DNA of 7,095 bases. It comes from Firmicutes bacterium UBA3941 (GTDB lineage: Bacteria > Bacillota > Clostridia > Caldicoprobacterales > UBA3941). The position numbers and the translations under genes were made by a program. The notes under the pieces were generated by a model that saw only the letters and a list, made by a program, of their open reading frames with translations, searched no databases and was not told where the DNA came from. Below, piece after piece: positions 1 to 6,950 of this stretch (the stretch's first letter is position 1; each line of letters starts with the position of its first letter). The stretch lies in assembly GCA_002385665.1 (NCBI GenBank), contig DGDX01000048.1, positions 1 to 7,095 on the forward strand, given 5' to 3'.

Positions 1-54
1 GGTATACACCCTGATCTGTTTAATTAGATTTGAACTTTTGTACCGGTTTCATAC

Positions 55-184
55 CCCGGCAAAATTGGAATAGGGCGCATTAAAACACCATGGTCATTCC
101 GGGCATTACTGGGTATACCCGGAGCTTTTGGCTTGACCCGGGATGGCCTGCAGTTTAATGCGCTTTTAAATTCCATTTTTAGGG
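55..184 (+). ncRNA. Putative structured RNA leader (long branched hairpin) upstream of the importer genes
   Basis: This is a predicted fold, not a recognised RNA family. Bases 73-84 pair with 154-165 (ten Watson-Crick pairs plus G73·U165 and G74·U164). Bases 92-103 pair with 137-148 (twelve pairs, two of them U·G). Outside these, 66-70 pairs with 171-175, 61-64 with 176-179, and CCC 55-57 with GGG 182-184. The apical part can form two small hairpins: 109-113 with 118-122 around a TATA loop, and 123-125 with 131-133. All four wobble pairs are G·U in + strand RNA and would be A·C mismatches in - strand RNA, so the fold favours + transcription. It ends just before the permease ribosome binding site, as a regulatory leader would. 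I see no match to the cobalamin riboswitch core. A MITE-like palindromic repeat or a terminator of an upstream gene are alternatives. Confidence 0.4.
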
Positions 185-195
185 TTTTAACATAT

Positions 196-201
196 AGGGG
201 G
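196..201 (+). promoter_or_regulatory. Ribosome binding site that sets the permease start
   Basis: AGGGGG lies nine bases before the ATG at 211. The frame stays open upstream to about position 34, and a TTG at 133 would add 26 residues. Those residues are unlike a permease N-terminus, fall inside the long hairpin, and have no comparable Shine-Dalgarno site, so 211 is preferred. Confidence 0.7.
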
Positions 202-210
202 ATTGGCCAC

Positions 211-1257
211 ATGATATATATACACAAAAAAAGTTATTATAAGAAAGTTTACATAGCCTTGCTCATAACGCTATTTGTAGTGATTCTGTTTAGCTGTTCC
301 ATAGGCGCTGCAGACTTATCCATGGTGGATGCGTTTAAGATCATCATACAAAGGCTGCCTTATATTGGGCAGATTTTAGTAGAGGAACCTATAACCAATA
401 CCATGAACACCATCATATGGAAGATAAGGATGCCCAGGGTTCTCCTGGCCGGCGTTGTAGGTGCTGCCCTGGCATTTTCCGGTGCCATCTACCAGGGTCT
501 GTTTAAGAATCCTATGGCCGAGTCCTTTGTCCTGGGTGTGTCGGCGGGTGCTGCCCTGGGCGGGGCCATAGGTATGATTATTGGGATATCCCGGGTCATG
601 GGGATTGGAGGCACGGGACTTATGGCTTTTTTGGGTGCCCTTTTTACTACATATCTGGTCTATCAATTGGGTAGAACGGGAGGAAGGGTATCCATGACTT
701 CACTACTATTGGCAGGGATGGCGATAAATTTCATGCTGTCTGCAGCCATATCCTTGCTTATGATCTTCAACCGGCAAAGGATGGATAACATTATCATGTG
801 GACCATGGGCAGCTTTGCCAATTCCACCTGGGGAAAGGTTGTTCTGTCCTTTGTCACGGTTATGGCTGGGATGCTGGTCACCCGTTTTTTCGCAAGGGAC
901 TTAAATATCCTGCTCATGGGTGAGGAGGAGGCCAAGTATCTGGGTATCGATGTCGAAAGGACTAAAAAGATTTTACTGGCGCTATCTTCCTTTATTGCTG
1001 CAATGGCAGTGGCAGTCAGTGGGATTATCGGGTTTGTCGGTCTGATTATACCCCATGCCATCAGGTTGGTCATGGGACCGGATCACAGGGTATTGTTGCC
1101 CTATTCTGCGGTAGTAGGGGCCATCTTTTTAATCATAGCCGATACCATGGCCAGGACCCTGGTAAGCCCTATGGAGATTCCCGTTGGCATCATTACAGCC
1201 TTGGCCGGTGCCCCGTTCTTTTTGTATCTATTGAGCAAGAAGAAAAGGGAGATATAA
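211..1257 (+). CDS. BtuC/FecD-family ABC transporter permease (iron-complex or cobalamin type)
   Basis: Integral membrane subunit of a type II ABC importer. It would form a dimer in the cytoplasmic membrane and pass a metal chelate, heme or corrinoid delivered by a binding protein. The product is 348 residues, normal for the family. About nine hydrophobic segments are visible by eye, the first at residues 13-34, which is compatible with the ten-helix BtuC fold. Family landmarks are RMPR (73-76), the GAIYQGLFKNP stretch (91-101) followed by LGVSAGA (108-114), the W-T-M-G motif near 197-200, the cytoplasmic loop with GFVGLIIPHAIR (274-285) that meets the ATPase, and MEIPVG (321-326) near the C-terminus. 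The ATPase gene follows 20 bases later, so the two are surely co-transcribed. No binding-protein gene is present here; it may lie before the window. The family is certain, the substrate is not. Confidence 0.95.
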   Translation: MIYIHKKSYYKKVYIALLITLFVVILFSCSIGAADLSMVDAFKIIIQRLPYIGQILVEEPITNTMNTIIWKIRMPRVLLAGVVGAALAFSGAIYQGLFKNPMAESFVLGVSAGAALGGAIGMIIGISRVMGIGGTGLMAFLGALFTTYLVYQLGRTGGRVSMTSLLLAGMAINFMLSAAISLLMIFNRQRMDNIIMWTMGSFANSTWGKVVLSFVTVMAGMLVTRFFARDLNILLMGEEEAKYLGIDVERTKKILLALSSFIAAMAVAVSGIIGFVGLIIPHAIRLVMGPDHRVLLPYSAVVGAIFLIIADTMARTLVSPMEIPVGIITALAGAPFFLYLLSKKKREI

Positions 1258-1263
1258 CCATGG

Positions 1264-1270
1264 GGAGGGG
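1264..1270 (+). promoter_or_regulatory. Ribosome binding site favouring the ATPase start at 1278
   Basis: GGAGGGG sits seven bases before ATG 1278 and lies within the first codons of the alternative ATG at 1260. The 1260 start also has an upstream site (AGGGAG, 1246-1251, eight bases away). Either start could be used; the stronger purine run favours 1278. Confidence 0.5.
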
Positions 1271-1277
1271 ATTTGTC

Positions 1278-2111
1278 ATGTCATCAAAGGATAACCCAAG
1301 GTTTTCCATCGAGGTAAAGGAGCTTAACTGGCAGATAGGCAATGCCAGGATTCTAAAAGATATAGGGCTGCAATTGGATAAAAACAGCTTTGTAGGAATA
1401 ATAGGGCCCAACGGCTCCGGTAAGACAACCCTTCTTAGAAATATTAGCAGCTGGTACAAGCCCGATGCAGGTACCGTCTTGATTCATGGTAGGGATGTGC
1501 TGTCCTACACCAGTAGAGCACTGGCCCACGAGATGGCCTTTGTAACCCAGAACGCCAGGATAGAATTTGAATTTACGGCTATGGATATAGTCCTGATGGG
1601 GAGATCGCCCTATATATCAAGGTTCGGTAGCGAGACTCAGGAGGATATCGAGAAGTCCAGGAAGATTATGGAGCTTACAAAGACCTGGGAACTTAAGGAC
1701 AGATCCGTCACCACCTTAAGCGCCGGGGAAATGCAAAGGGTAATGATAGCCAGAGCCCTGGTCCAGGATACCCCCATCCTGCTAATGGATGAACCCATAT
1801 CAAATCTCGACATAAATCACCAGATTCAAATAATGGATTTGATTAAGGGGTACCAAAGGGAGAAGGGCGTAACCGTGGTCATGGTACTTCATGACCTTAA
1901 TATAGCTGCACAGTATTGTGAGAAGCTGATACTACTCAATAGAGGGGAGATATTTTGTTCCGGAGAGCCGGAGACAGTATTGACCAGGGACAACATAAGG
2001 GCTGTCTATGGCATAGATGTCCATATAATGGAAAACCCCCTAAGCGGACATCCCATGGTAGTACCCATATCAACCCTTGGGAATCCCGACCTATCCTATA
2101 TAGACAAATAA
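1278..2111 (+). CDS. FepC/BtuD-family ABC transporter ATP-binding protein
   Basis: Cytoplasmic ATPase that powers the adjacent permease. The 277-residue product has the complete nucleotide-binding domain in order: Walker A GPNGSGKTT (43-51), Q-loop VTQ with Q91, signature LSAGEMQR (147-154, an LSAGE variant of LSGGQ), Walker B ILLMDEP (167-173) with catalytic E172, D-loop SNLD (175-178) and switch histidine H205 in LHDLN. The C-terminal stretch around YGIDVHIMENP (244-254) matches the tail usual in FecE/FepC-type ATPases. All catalytic residues are present, so it should be active. It lies 20 bases after the permease gene. An ATG at 1260 would add six residues (MGRGFV). No terminator is obvious after its stop at 2109-2111. 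The ligand, whether siderophore, heme or corrinoid, cannot be read from the ATPase. Confidence 0.95.
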   Translation: MSSKDNPRFSIEVKELNWQIGNARILKDIGLQLDKNSFVGIIGPNGSGKTTLLRNISSWYKPDAGTVLIHGRDVLSYTSRALAHEMAFVTQNARIEFEFTAMDIVLMGRSPYISRFGSETQEDIEKSRKIMELTKTWELKDRSVTTLSAGEMQRVMIARALVQDTPILLMDEPISNLDINHQIQIMDLIKGYQREKGVTVVMVLHDLNIAAQYCEKLILLNRGEIFCSGEPETVLTRDNIRAVYGIDVHIMENPLSGHPMVVPISTLGNPDLSYIDK

Positions 2112-2165
2112 GAGAGTAACTGACTCATAAAAATGAAGTGGAACAATTCGAGAATAAGGAAATGT

Positions 2166-2194
2166 TTGTAAATGGCCTTTCATTAGCTTATAAT
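2166..2194 (+). promoter_or_regulatory. Predicted sigma-A-type promoter for the phosphoesterase-sulfatase-kinase genes
   Basis: The -35 is TTGTAA (2166-2171, four of six consensus bases) and the -10 is TATAAT (2189-2194, perfect), separated by exactly 17 bases. Transcription would start near 2201, about 37 bases before the ATG at 2238. It lies in the 126-base gap after the ATPase gene and marks a likely new transcription unit. Confidence 0.65.
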
Positions 2195-2237
2195 TATTAA
2201 AGAACTTAACTATCAAACAGAGCAAAAGAGGGAGAAA

Positions 2238-2699
2238 ATGATTATTGGAGTGATATCGGACACCCATGGCAGGATTACAAACCGTGTTTTGAAAGCTTTA
2301 CAGGGGAGTGATTTGATTATACATGCGGGCGATATAGGGAATCTAGGTGTTTTGGATGCTTTGAATAAAATAGCTCCGGTTTATGGAGTTAGGGGGAATA
2401 CCGACAGGGGTGCATGGGCACAGACCCTCCCCATGACTCAAATGGTAGAAGCCGGCGATAAACTCATCTATGTTATACACAATATAGCCATGCTTGATAT
2501 CGATCCAAAAGCAGCGGGAGTGGACGTAATAATATACGGTCATTCACATATCCCCAAGAAGGACTACAAGGGCGGGATCATATACTTTAATCCCGGAAGT
2601 GCAGGCCCTAAAAGATTTACCTTGCCCATATCACTGGGCCGGATAAGGTTAGAGGAAAAAGGACTGGAATTTCAATGGGTAGATCTGGAAAAGGAATAG
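2238..2699 (+). CDS. YfcE/MJ0936-family metallophosphoesterase
   Basis: Small cytoplasmic metal-dependent phosphodiesterase of the calcineurin-like superfamily. The 153-residue product is nearly a bare catalytic domain, slightly shorter than E. coli YfcE. Metal-site motifs are in order: SDTHG with D8 and H10, HAGDIGN with D32, RGNTD with N54, VIHN with H81, and GHSH (101-104). NPGSAGPKRF (118-127) is typical of the end of the fold. The usual HGH block appears as H-N-I followed by an LDIDPKAAG stretch, which I recall as normal in one branch of this family rather than damage. GGAG (2231-2234) lies only three bases before the ATG, inside the longer purine run 2226-2237. It appears to be the first gene after the 2166-2194 promoter, and the sulfatase starts 45 bases later. 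Family members cleave model phosphodiesters in vitro; the natural substrate is generally unknown and cannot be inferred here. Confidence 0.9.
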   Translation: MIIGVISDTHGRITNRVLKALQGSDLIIHAGDIGNLGVLDALNKIAPVYGVRGNTDRGAWAQTLPMTQMVEAGDKLIYVIHNIAMLDIDPKAAGVDVIIYGHSHIPKKDYKGGIIYFNPGSAGPKRFTLPISLGRIRLEEKGLEFQWVDLEKE

Positions 2700-2744
2700 G
2701 AAAGTTTTATTATAAAATATCAAAAACATGAAAGGAGTCTTTAG

Positions 2745-4238
2745 ATGGATAAAAAGAGGACAAATTTCGTTTTTTTCTTTCCTGATGAGATGCGGGCATC
2801 AAGCGTGTCATGCTATGGAAATGAAAGGGTAAAGATGCCCAACTACGATAGAATGGCACAGGAAGGGGTCAGGTTTGACAATTGCATAATACAAAACCCA
2901 GTGTGTACACCTTCCAGATGCTCACTGATGACAGGGCTATATGTACATAATTTAGGTCATAGAACCCTATGGCATTTGTTAAGGCCCCATGAACCGAGCC
3001 TGTTCAGGTACCTGAAAAATGCCGGTTACGATATTGCCTGGTATGGCAAAAACGACCTGTATTCTCAGGAATATCTGGAAGAGATCTGTGACGATATAGA
3101 CGAGAAGCGACATGGTTACAGGTGGAATCCGTCCAACAGAACGGGACTTGTCCACGGGTGGAACAATCCATATGATAAAGACGATCCCATGTACTATACC
3201 TTTCTATACGAGCCCATTGAATCCCAGGAAGAGGATATTCCCATGGAAGATAATGTAGCCAGGGGAATTGATTTTCTTAAGAAGCGAAGCGAAGATGATA
3301 ACCCCTTTATGCTTTATCTGCCTATAAGCATGCCCCATCCCCCATATAATACCCTGGAGCAGTTCCATAATATGTACGACCCGGATGAATTGCTGGGAGA
3401 TATTATAGGAGAGGGAGAGAAATCAGGCAAACCCTCCTTTATGGACCTGATACGCAAATATCGAAGTCTTGACAAATTGGATTCAAAGACCTTTGCAAAG
3501 ATATACGCCGTCTATCTGGGAATGAACAGCTATGTGGACCTAATGCTGGGACAGATCCTGGAAACTCTGGATAAAACCGGTCTATCGGAAAATACAGTGG
3601 TCATCGTTTCCTCGGATCATGGTGATTGGGCAGGCAACCATGGGCTGGTAGAGAAATGGCCTAATGCCATGGACGATGATATGGTGCGTGTTCCCCTGTT
3701 GATTAGGGCACCCAACAATAAAGCGGGCCATGTTGTTAAGGAACAGGTAGAGTTCTTTGATATCATGGCAACGGTATTGGAGTTGGCAGGTATTGAGGCT
3801 GAGCATACTCATTTTTCACAATCCCTTGTTCCCCAGCTCCAGGGTGCTTCAGGTGATCCTGGCAGGGCTGCCTTCTGCGAAGGAGGCTATGACTTACATG
3901 AACCCAACTGCTTTGAAGGGTTCCCCAGAGGCATGGACGTCACCAATCTGTTGGATCCTTCAAATATCTATTATCCCAAAGCATTGCAGCAGCAGGAAGA
4001 GCCTCTGAGTGTGTGTCGTACCACCATGATACGCACCCTGGAGTACAAGCTGGTTAAGCGTACCTCCGGGGAGAACGAGCTATATGATCTAAAAAGGGAT
4101 CCCAAGGAGTTAAACAACCTTTATGATGATCCTGACTTCCGCCAGCTGAGGCTGGAACTGGAGGAGAGGATGCTGGACTGGTACATCCGTACCGCCGATA
4201 CAGTGCCCTTGGATGATGACCCCAGGGGGTTTAAGTAA
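2745..4238 (+). CDS. Cysteine-type sulfatase / phosphonate monoester hydrolase-like alkaline phosphatase superfamily enzyme
   Basis: Predicted hydrolase of sulfate esters, or of phosphodiesters or phosphonate monoesters, with 497 residues. The core CTPSR motif (54-58), followed by SLMTG, supplies C54, which must be oxidised to formylglycine, and R58. Metal ligands visible are D14 (in PDEMRA, where many relatives have DD or DQ) and D291-H292 in SSDHGD. H198 (PHPPY) and K304 (LVEKW) fit the substrate pocket. The C-terminal subdomain ends with the familiar ENELYDLKRDP (443-453) and DTVPLDDDPRG (485-495) stretches. The D-H pair at 291-292 resembles choline sulfatases and phosphonate monoester hydrolases more than classical aryl sulfatases with D-N. 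No signal peptide or membrane segment is visible, so it should act in the cytoplasm on an imported or internal substrate. AAAGGAG (2731-2737) lies seven bases before the ATG. The maturation enzyme (anSME or FGE) is not in the window. Confidence 0.9.
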   Translation: MDKKRTNFVFFFPDEMRASSVSCYGNERVKMPNYDRMAQEGVRFDNCIIQNPVCTPSRCSLMTGLYVHNLGHRTLWHLLRPHEPSLFRYLKNAGYDIAWYGKNDLYSQEYLEEICDDIDEKRHGYRWNPSNRTGLVHGWNNPYDKDDPMYYTFLYEPIESQEEDIPMEDNVARGIDFLKKRSEDDNPFMLYLPISMPHPPYNTLEQFHNMYDPDELLGDIIGEGEKSGKPSFMDLIRKYRSLDKLDSKTFAKIYAVYLGMNSYVDLMLGQILETLDKTGLSENTVVIVSSDHGDWAGNHGLVEKWPNAMDDDMVRVPLLIRAPNNKAGHVVKEQVEFFDIMATVLELAGIEAEHTHFSQSLVPQLQGASGDPGRAAFCEGGYDLHEPNCFEGFPRGMDVTNLLDPSNIYYPKALQQQEEPLSVCRTTMIRTLEYKLVKRTSGENELYDLKRDPKELNNLYDDPDFRQLRLELEERMLDWYIRTADTVPLDDDPRGFK

Positions 4239-4294
4239 GTGCCTGATAGACATGGCACATACCATCATTTGATTATATGAAGCAAGAAAAGTAT

Positions 4295-4300
4295 GGAGGT
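4295..4300 (+). promoter_or_regulatory. Ribosome binding site that sets the glycerate kinase start
   Basis: GGAGGT lies seven bases before ATG 4308. An in-frame ATG at 4293 overlaps this site by one base and has no good site of its own, so it is probably not used. Family members begin MKIVxAPDSFKG, which fits 4308. Confidence 0.85.
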
Positions 4301-4307
4301 AGCGGCA

Positions 4308-5453
4308 ATGAAGATAGTATTCGCACCGGATTCCTTTAAAGGCACCCTATCATCTATGGAAATAATCGATCATTTGGAAAGGGCCGCCAGGACATGCTTT
4401 AACCCGGTGGAAGTCGTGAAGGTTCCCATAGCCGATGGAGGAGAAGGAACTGTTGATGCCCTGGTCAAGGCTACCAATGGGGAGTATAGACGTGTAGAGG
4501 TCATGGGACCTCTACAGAGTCAGCGGATTACAGCCAAATATGGGATCATAAATGGAAGGACCGCTGTCATGGAGATGGCGGAAGCTTCAGGGCTAACCCT
4601 TCTGAAAAAAGTTGAAAGGGACCCTCTCAAGACCACTACTTATGGAACGGGTCAGATGATAAAGGCTGCTCTGGATGAGGGCATAAGGGATATAATAATT
4701 GGAATAGGTGGAAGTGCTACAAACGATGGGGGCATAGGTGCCTGTCAGGCCTTGGGGATAAGGTTTTTGGATGAAGAGGGTAGGGAAGTTGGATTTGGGG
4801 GTCAGGAATTATCCAGGATCAAAGAGATCCTTGTGGAAGATCTGGACGATAGAATAAAGGAATGTACAATCACCGTAATTTGTGATGTCAACAACCCCCT
4901 GGTTGGACCCAATGGGGCAACTGCCGTCTATGGGCCGCAAAAGGGGGTCACCGATGACAGCTTTCCCATCCTTGAATCGGGAATGGAAAACTATCAGACT
5001 TTGATTAAGGAAGCAACGGGACTGGATATGGCTCTGGTACCGGGAAGCGGTGCTGCAGGAGGATTGGGGGCTGCACTGGTGGCCTTCCTTGGAGGGACTC
5101 TGAAGCCCGGAATCCAGGCTATCCTGGATTATGTGGATTTTGACAATTTGATCAGGGATGCGGATTTGGTTGTAACGGGAGAGGGCAGTATGGATGGTCA
5201 ATCCATCTATGGAAAGGTACCCGTGGGGGTTGCGCAAAGGTGTAAGCCCTTTAACATTCCGGTGATTGCTGTCGTTGGAGGAATGGGACCTGGTGCTGAA
5301 AAAGTTTACGATTATGGCATAGATTCAATAATAACCACGGTCAATAGGCCTATGGAATTGGATGAAGCCCTGTCCAGGGCCGATGAACTTATGGCTGATG
5401 CGGCGGAGAGGCTCTTCAGACTCATAAGGGTCGGAATGGGAATTAATAAGTAA
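4308..5453 (+). CDS. glxK: Glycerate kinase (GarK/GlxK family)
   Basis: Cytoplasmic ATP-dependent kinase of D-glycerate. Characterised E. coli relatives (GarK, GlxK) make 2-phosphoglycerate, which enters lower glycolysis. The 381-residue product has normal family length and every landmark: APDSFKG (6-12), ADGGEGT (42-48), GIGGSATNDGG (132-142), CDVNNPLVGPNGA (192-204), GSGAAGGLGA (246-255) and TGEGSMDGQS (290-299). It begins 69 bases after the sulfatase stop, with no T-tract terminator between them, so co-transcription is plausible. A small hairpin (GTGCC 4239-4243 with GGCAC 4254-4258) follows the sulfatase stop but lacks a U run. Glyoxylate-carboligase, tartronate-semialdehyde reductase and hydroxypyruvate reductase genes, which often accompany this kinase, are absent here, so the source of glycerate is unknown. 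Confidence 0.95.
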   Translation: MKIVFAPDSFKGTLSSMEIIDHLERAARTCFNPVEVVKVPIADGGEGTVDALVKATNGEYRRVEVMGPLQSQRITAKYGIINGRTAVMEMAEASGLTLLKKVERDPLKTTTYGTGQMIKAALDEGIRDIIIGIGGSATNDGGIGACQALGIRFLDEEGREVGFGGQELSRIKEILVEDLDDRIKECTITVICDVNNPLVGPNGATAVYGPQKGVTDDSFPILESGMENYQTLIKEATGLDMALVPGSGAAGGLGAALVAFLGGTLKPGIQAILDYVDFDNLIRDADLVVTGEGSMDGQSIYGKVPVGVAQRCKPFNIPVIAVVGGMGPGAEKVYDYGIDSIITTVNRPMELDEALSRADELMADAAERLFRLIRVGMGINK

Positions 5454-5533
5454 GGGATTTATGATGGATGTAGCATGGGACATAGTATGAGCAAGGAGCA
5501 TTGCAGAAAGAATCAGACAACCTGGTTATAGGA

Positions 5534-5562
5534 TTAATAGGTTAGATAGTTTTTTGTATGAT
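5534..5562 (+). promoter_or_regulatory. Weak candidate promoter for the endonuclease gene
   Basis: A TTAATA -35 (5534-5539) and TATGAT -10 (5557-5562) are separated by 17 bases in the 181-base gap before the EndoQ-like gene. The -10 is good, the -35 mediocre. Nothing else identifiable was seen in this gap. Confidence 0.3.
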
Positions 5563-5634
5563 AATGTTTATCTGTTGGATACTAATAGGGAATACAGATA
5601 CTACCCTTAGCGGAGATTGCAAAGGAGATAACTG

Positions 5635-6816
5635 ATGCAGGAATATTATGTGGATCTTCATGTACATATAGGGAGATCTTCCCTAGGCAAGATTACCAAA
5701 CGGGGAACATCCAACAATCTAACCTTTAGCAATATTGCCTACGAGGCCTACCATAGGAAGGGAATACACGTTATAGGGGTGGTGGATTGCGTATCCCCTT
5801 GGATAATAAGGGATATTGAGGAGCTGCTCCATGCGGGGGAACTGGACGAAATCCCCGGGGGCGGCATGGTCTATAGTGACGATTTAGTGATTCTCCTGGG
5901 TTCGGAGATTGAAACAAGAGAAAGTTACGGATGCAGTGCTCATTCCCTGATGTTCTTCCCATCCCTGTCCCGGGTTAAAGAGTTTTCCCGGATTATGGAC
6001 AACCATATGACCAACTTGGAATACAACGCCACTGTCAGCAGGCTGTCAGGCCAGGAACTGTTTGATATAGTGAATTCCCTGGATGGAATCTTCATACCGG
6101 CCCATGTGTTTACCCCATACAAGGGTTTCTATGGGAACTGTGCCCATCGCCTCGCCCAAATTTTCAACCCGACTTCTCTGGAAAAGATACCCTCCATTGA
6201 ACTGGGCCTGAGCGCAGATGCTGAAATGGCCGGTCAAGTATCGGAACTTGATTCCAAAACCTTTTTAAGTAACTCTGATGCTCATTCTTTAGGACGAATG
6301 GGCAGGGAATATAACACTATGCTCTTAGGCGGTCTGGACTTTCAAGAGGTAGTCAAGGCCTTAAGGGGTCAGGACGGGCGAAGGATAACAGCCAACTACG
6401 GTTTGGATCCAAAGCTGGGCAAGTATCATAGAACCTTCTGCAAAGTGTGCGAGAAGATAACGGAACTTCCGCCACCTATCACGGAATGTCCCAACGATCC
6501 CAAGCATAGGGTTGTCATGGGAGTTCTGGATAGATTGGTGATGATTCGGGATCGGGAGAAAAGTCCTGAGGACAACAACCGGCCTCCGTACCATTACCAA
6601 GTTCCCCTTGGATTTATACCGGGAGTAGGACCTAAGACCATAGACAGGCTTATTGACGCCTTTGGTAACGAGATGAACGTTCTTCACAAGGCCTCTCGGG
6701 AGGAAATCAGGCAGGTGGTATCCGAAGATATCGCCGATATGATTATAAAGGGCCGGGAAGGGAAGTTGTCTATTGCCCACGGGGGTGGAGGAAAATATGG
6801 TAGGGTTGAACATTAG
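5635..6816 (+). CDS. endoQ: EndoQ-family PHP-domain endonuclease (deaminated-base DNA repair)
   Basis: Predicted DNA repair nuclease. Characterised EndoQ enzymes cut the strand 5' of uracil, hypoxanthine, xanthine and abasic sites. The 393-residue product has the family architecture. The N-terminal PHP metal site shows D7-L-H9-V-H11, D51, E91 and E93 (GSEIE), H103 (AHSL), H157 (PAHVFTP) and D215-H217 (NSDAHS). A zinc-finger-like insert has C269-x2-C272 and then C285 with H291 (C-x5-H), followed by MGVLDRL (295-301). A helix-hairpin-helix-like stretch, PLGFIPGVGPKTIDRL (324-339), likely contacts DNA. The glycine-rich end GGGGKYGR (383-390) is typical of the family. AAAGGAG (5621-5627) lies seven bases before the ATG. 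The gene is 181 bases from the kinase and may be a separate unit. The family assignment is firm; activity on deaminated bases is inferred from homologs. Confidence 0.9.
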   Translation: MQEYYVDLHVHIGRSSLGKITKRGTSNNLTFSNIAYEAYHRKGIHVIGVVDCVSPWIIRDIEELLHAGELDEIPGGGMVYSDDLVILLGSEIETRESYGCSAHSLMFFPSLSRVKEFSRIMDNHMTNLEYNATVSRLSGQELFDIVNSLDGIFIPAHVFTPYKGFYGNCAHRLAQIFNPTSLEKIPSIELGLSADAEMAGQVSELDSKTFLSNSDAHSLGRMGREYNTMLLGGLDFQEVVKALRGQDGRRITANYGLDPKLGKYHRTFCKVCEKITELPPPITECPNDPKHRVVMGVLDRLVMIRDREKSPEDNNRPPYHYQVPLGFIPGVGPKTIDRLIDAFGNEMNVLHKASREEIRQVVSEDIADMIIKGREGKLSIAHGGGGKYGRVEH

Positions 6817-6887
6817 ATCGGATAAAGGACCAACGGATGTGACATATGATAATGGGAAACAAAAAATTGTGTAGGTTTGGGCAGTTA

Positions 6888-6896
6888 TGATATAAG
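6888..6896 (+). promoter_or_regulatory. Candidate extended -10 promoter just before a terminator
   Basis: TGATATAAG fits the extended -10 pattern TGnTATAAT with five of six -10 bases. A poor -35 (TTGTGT, 6867-6872) lies 18 bases upstream of the TATAAG. Transcription would begin near 6903, only about 25 bases before the terminator stem. Confidence 0.4.
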
Positions 6897-6924
6897 TGTA
6901 AGGACGCGACTTTACAAGGTTTAT

Positions 6925-6950
6925 AAGAGCGACTTTGGGTCGCTTTTTTT
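6925..6950 (+). terminator. Intrinsic terminator downstream of the endonuclease gene
   Basis: A six-pair stem (AGCGAC 6928-6933 with GTCGCT 6939-6944) closes a five-base loop and runs directly into a T tract (6944-6950), then CTT repeats. G·U and A-T pairs can extend the base to 6925. There is no T tract for the opposite strand, so it acts on + transcripts. It ends transcription from the endonuclease gene, or a short RNA from the promoter at 6888-6896. Confidence 0.85.

Noticed and set aside
133..159. A TTGACC (133-138) and TTTAAT (154-159) pair as a promoter for the importer
   Set aside because: Spacing is only 15 bases and both elements fall within the helices of the predicted RNA fold, so the match is probably chance.
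133..210. A 26-residue N-terminal extension of the permease from TTG 133
   Set aside because: The ATG at 211 has a good ribosome binding site and leads directly into a normal family N-terminus, while the extension lies in the hairpin.
24..227. A 67-codon open frame on the - strand across the leader
   Set aside because: It overlaps the permease start and the hairpin arms, has no recognisable domain, and no ribosome binding site was found. It looks like a by-product of the palindromic sequence.
663..1073. Long - strand open frame opposite the permease
   Set aside because: It is a shadow of a well-supported gene and has no family features of its own.
4239..4258. Small hairpin after the sulfatase stop as a terminator
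   Set aside because: The five-pair stem has a ten-base loop and no T tract follows it.
6361..6813. A 150-codon - strand open frame opposite the endonuclease gene
   Set aside because: The + strand protein carries the zinc and helix-hairpin-helix motifs here; the - strand frame has none.
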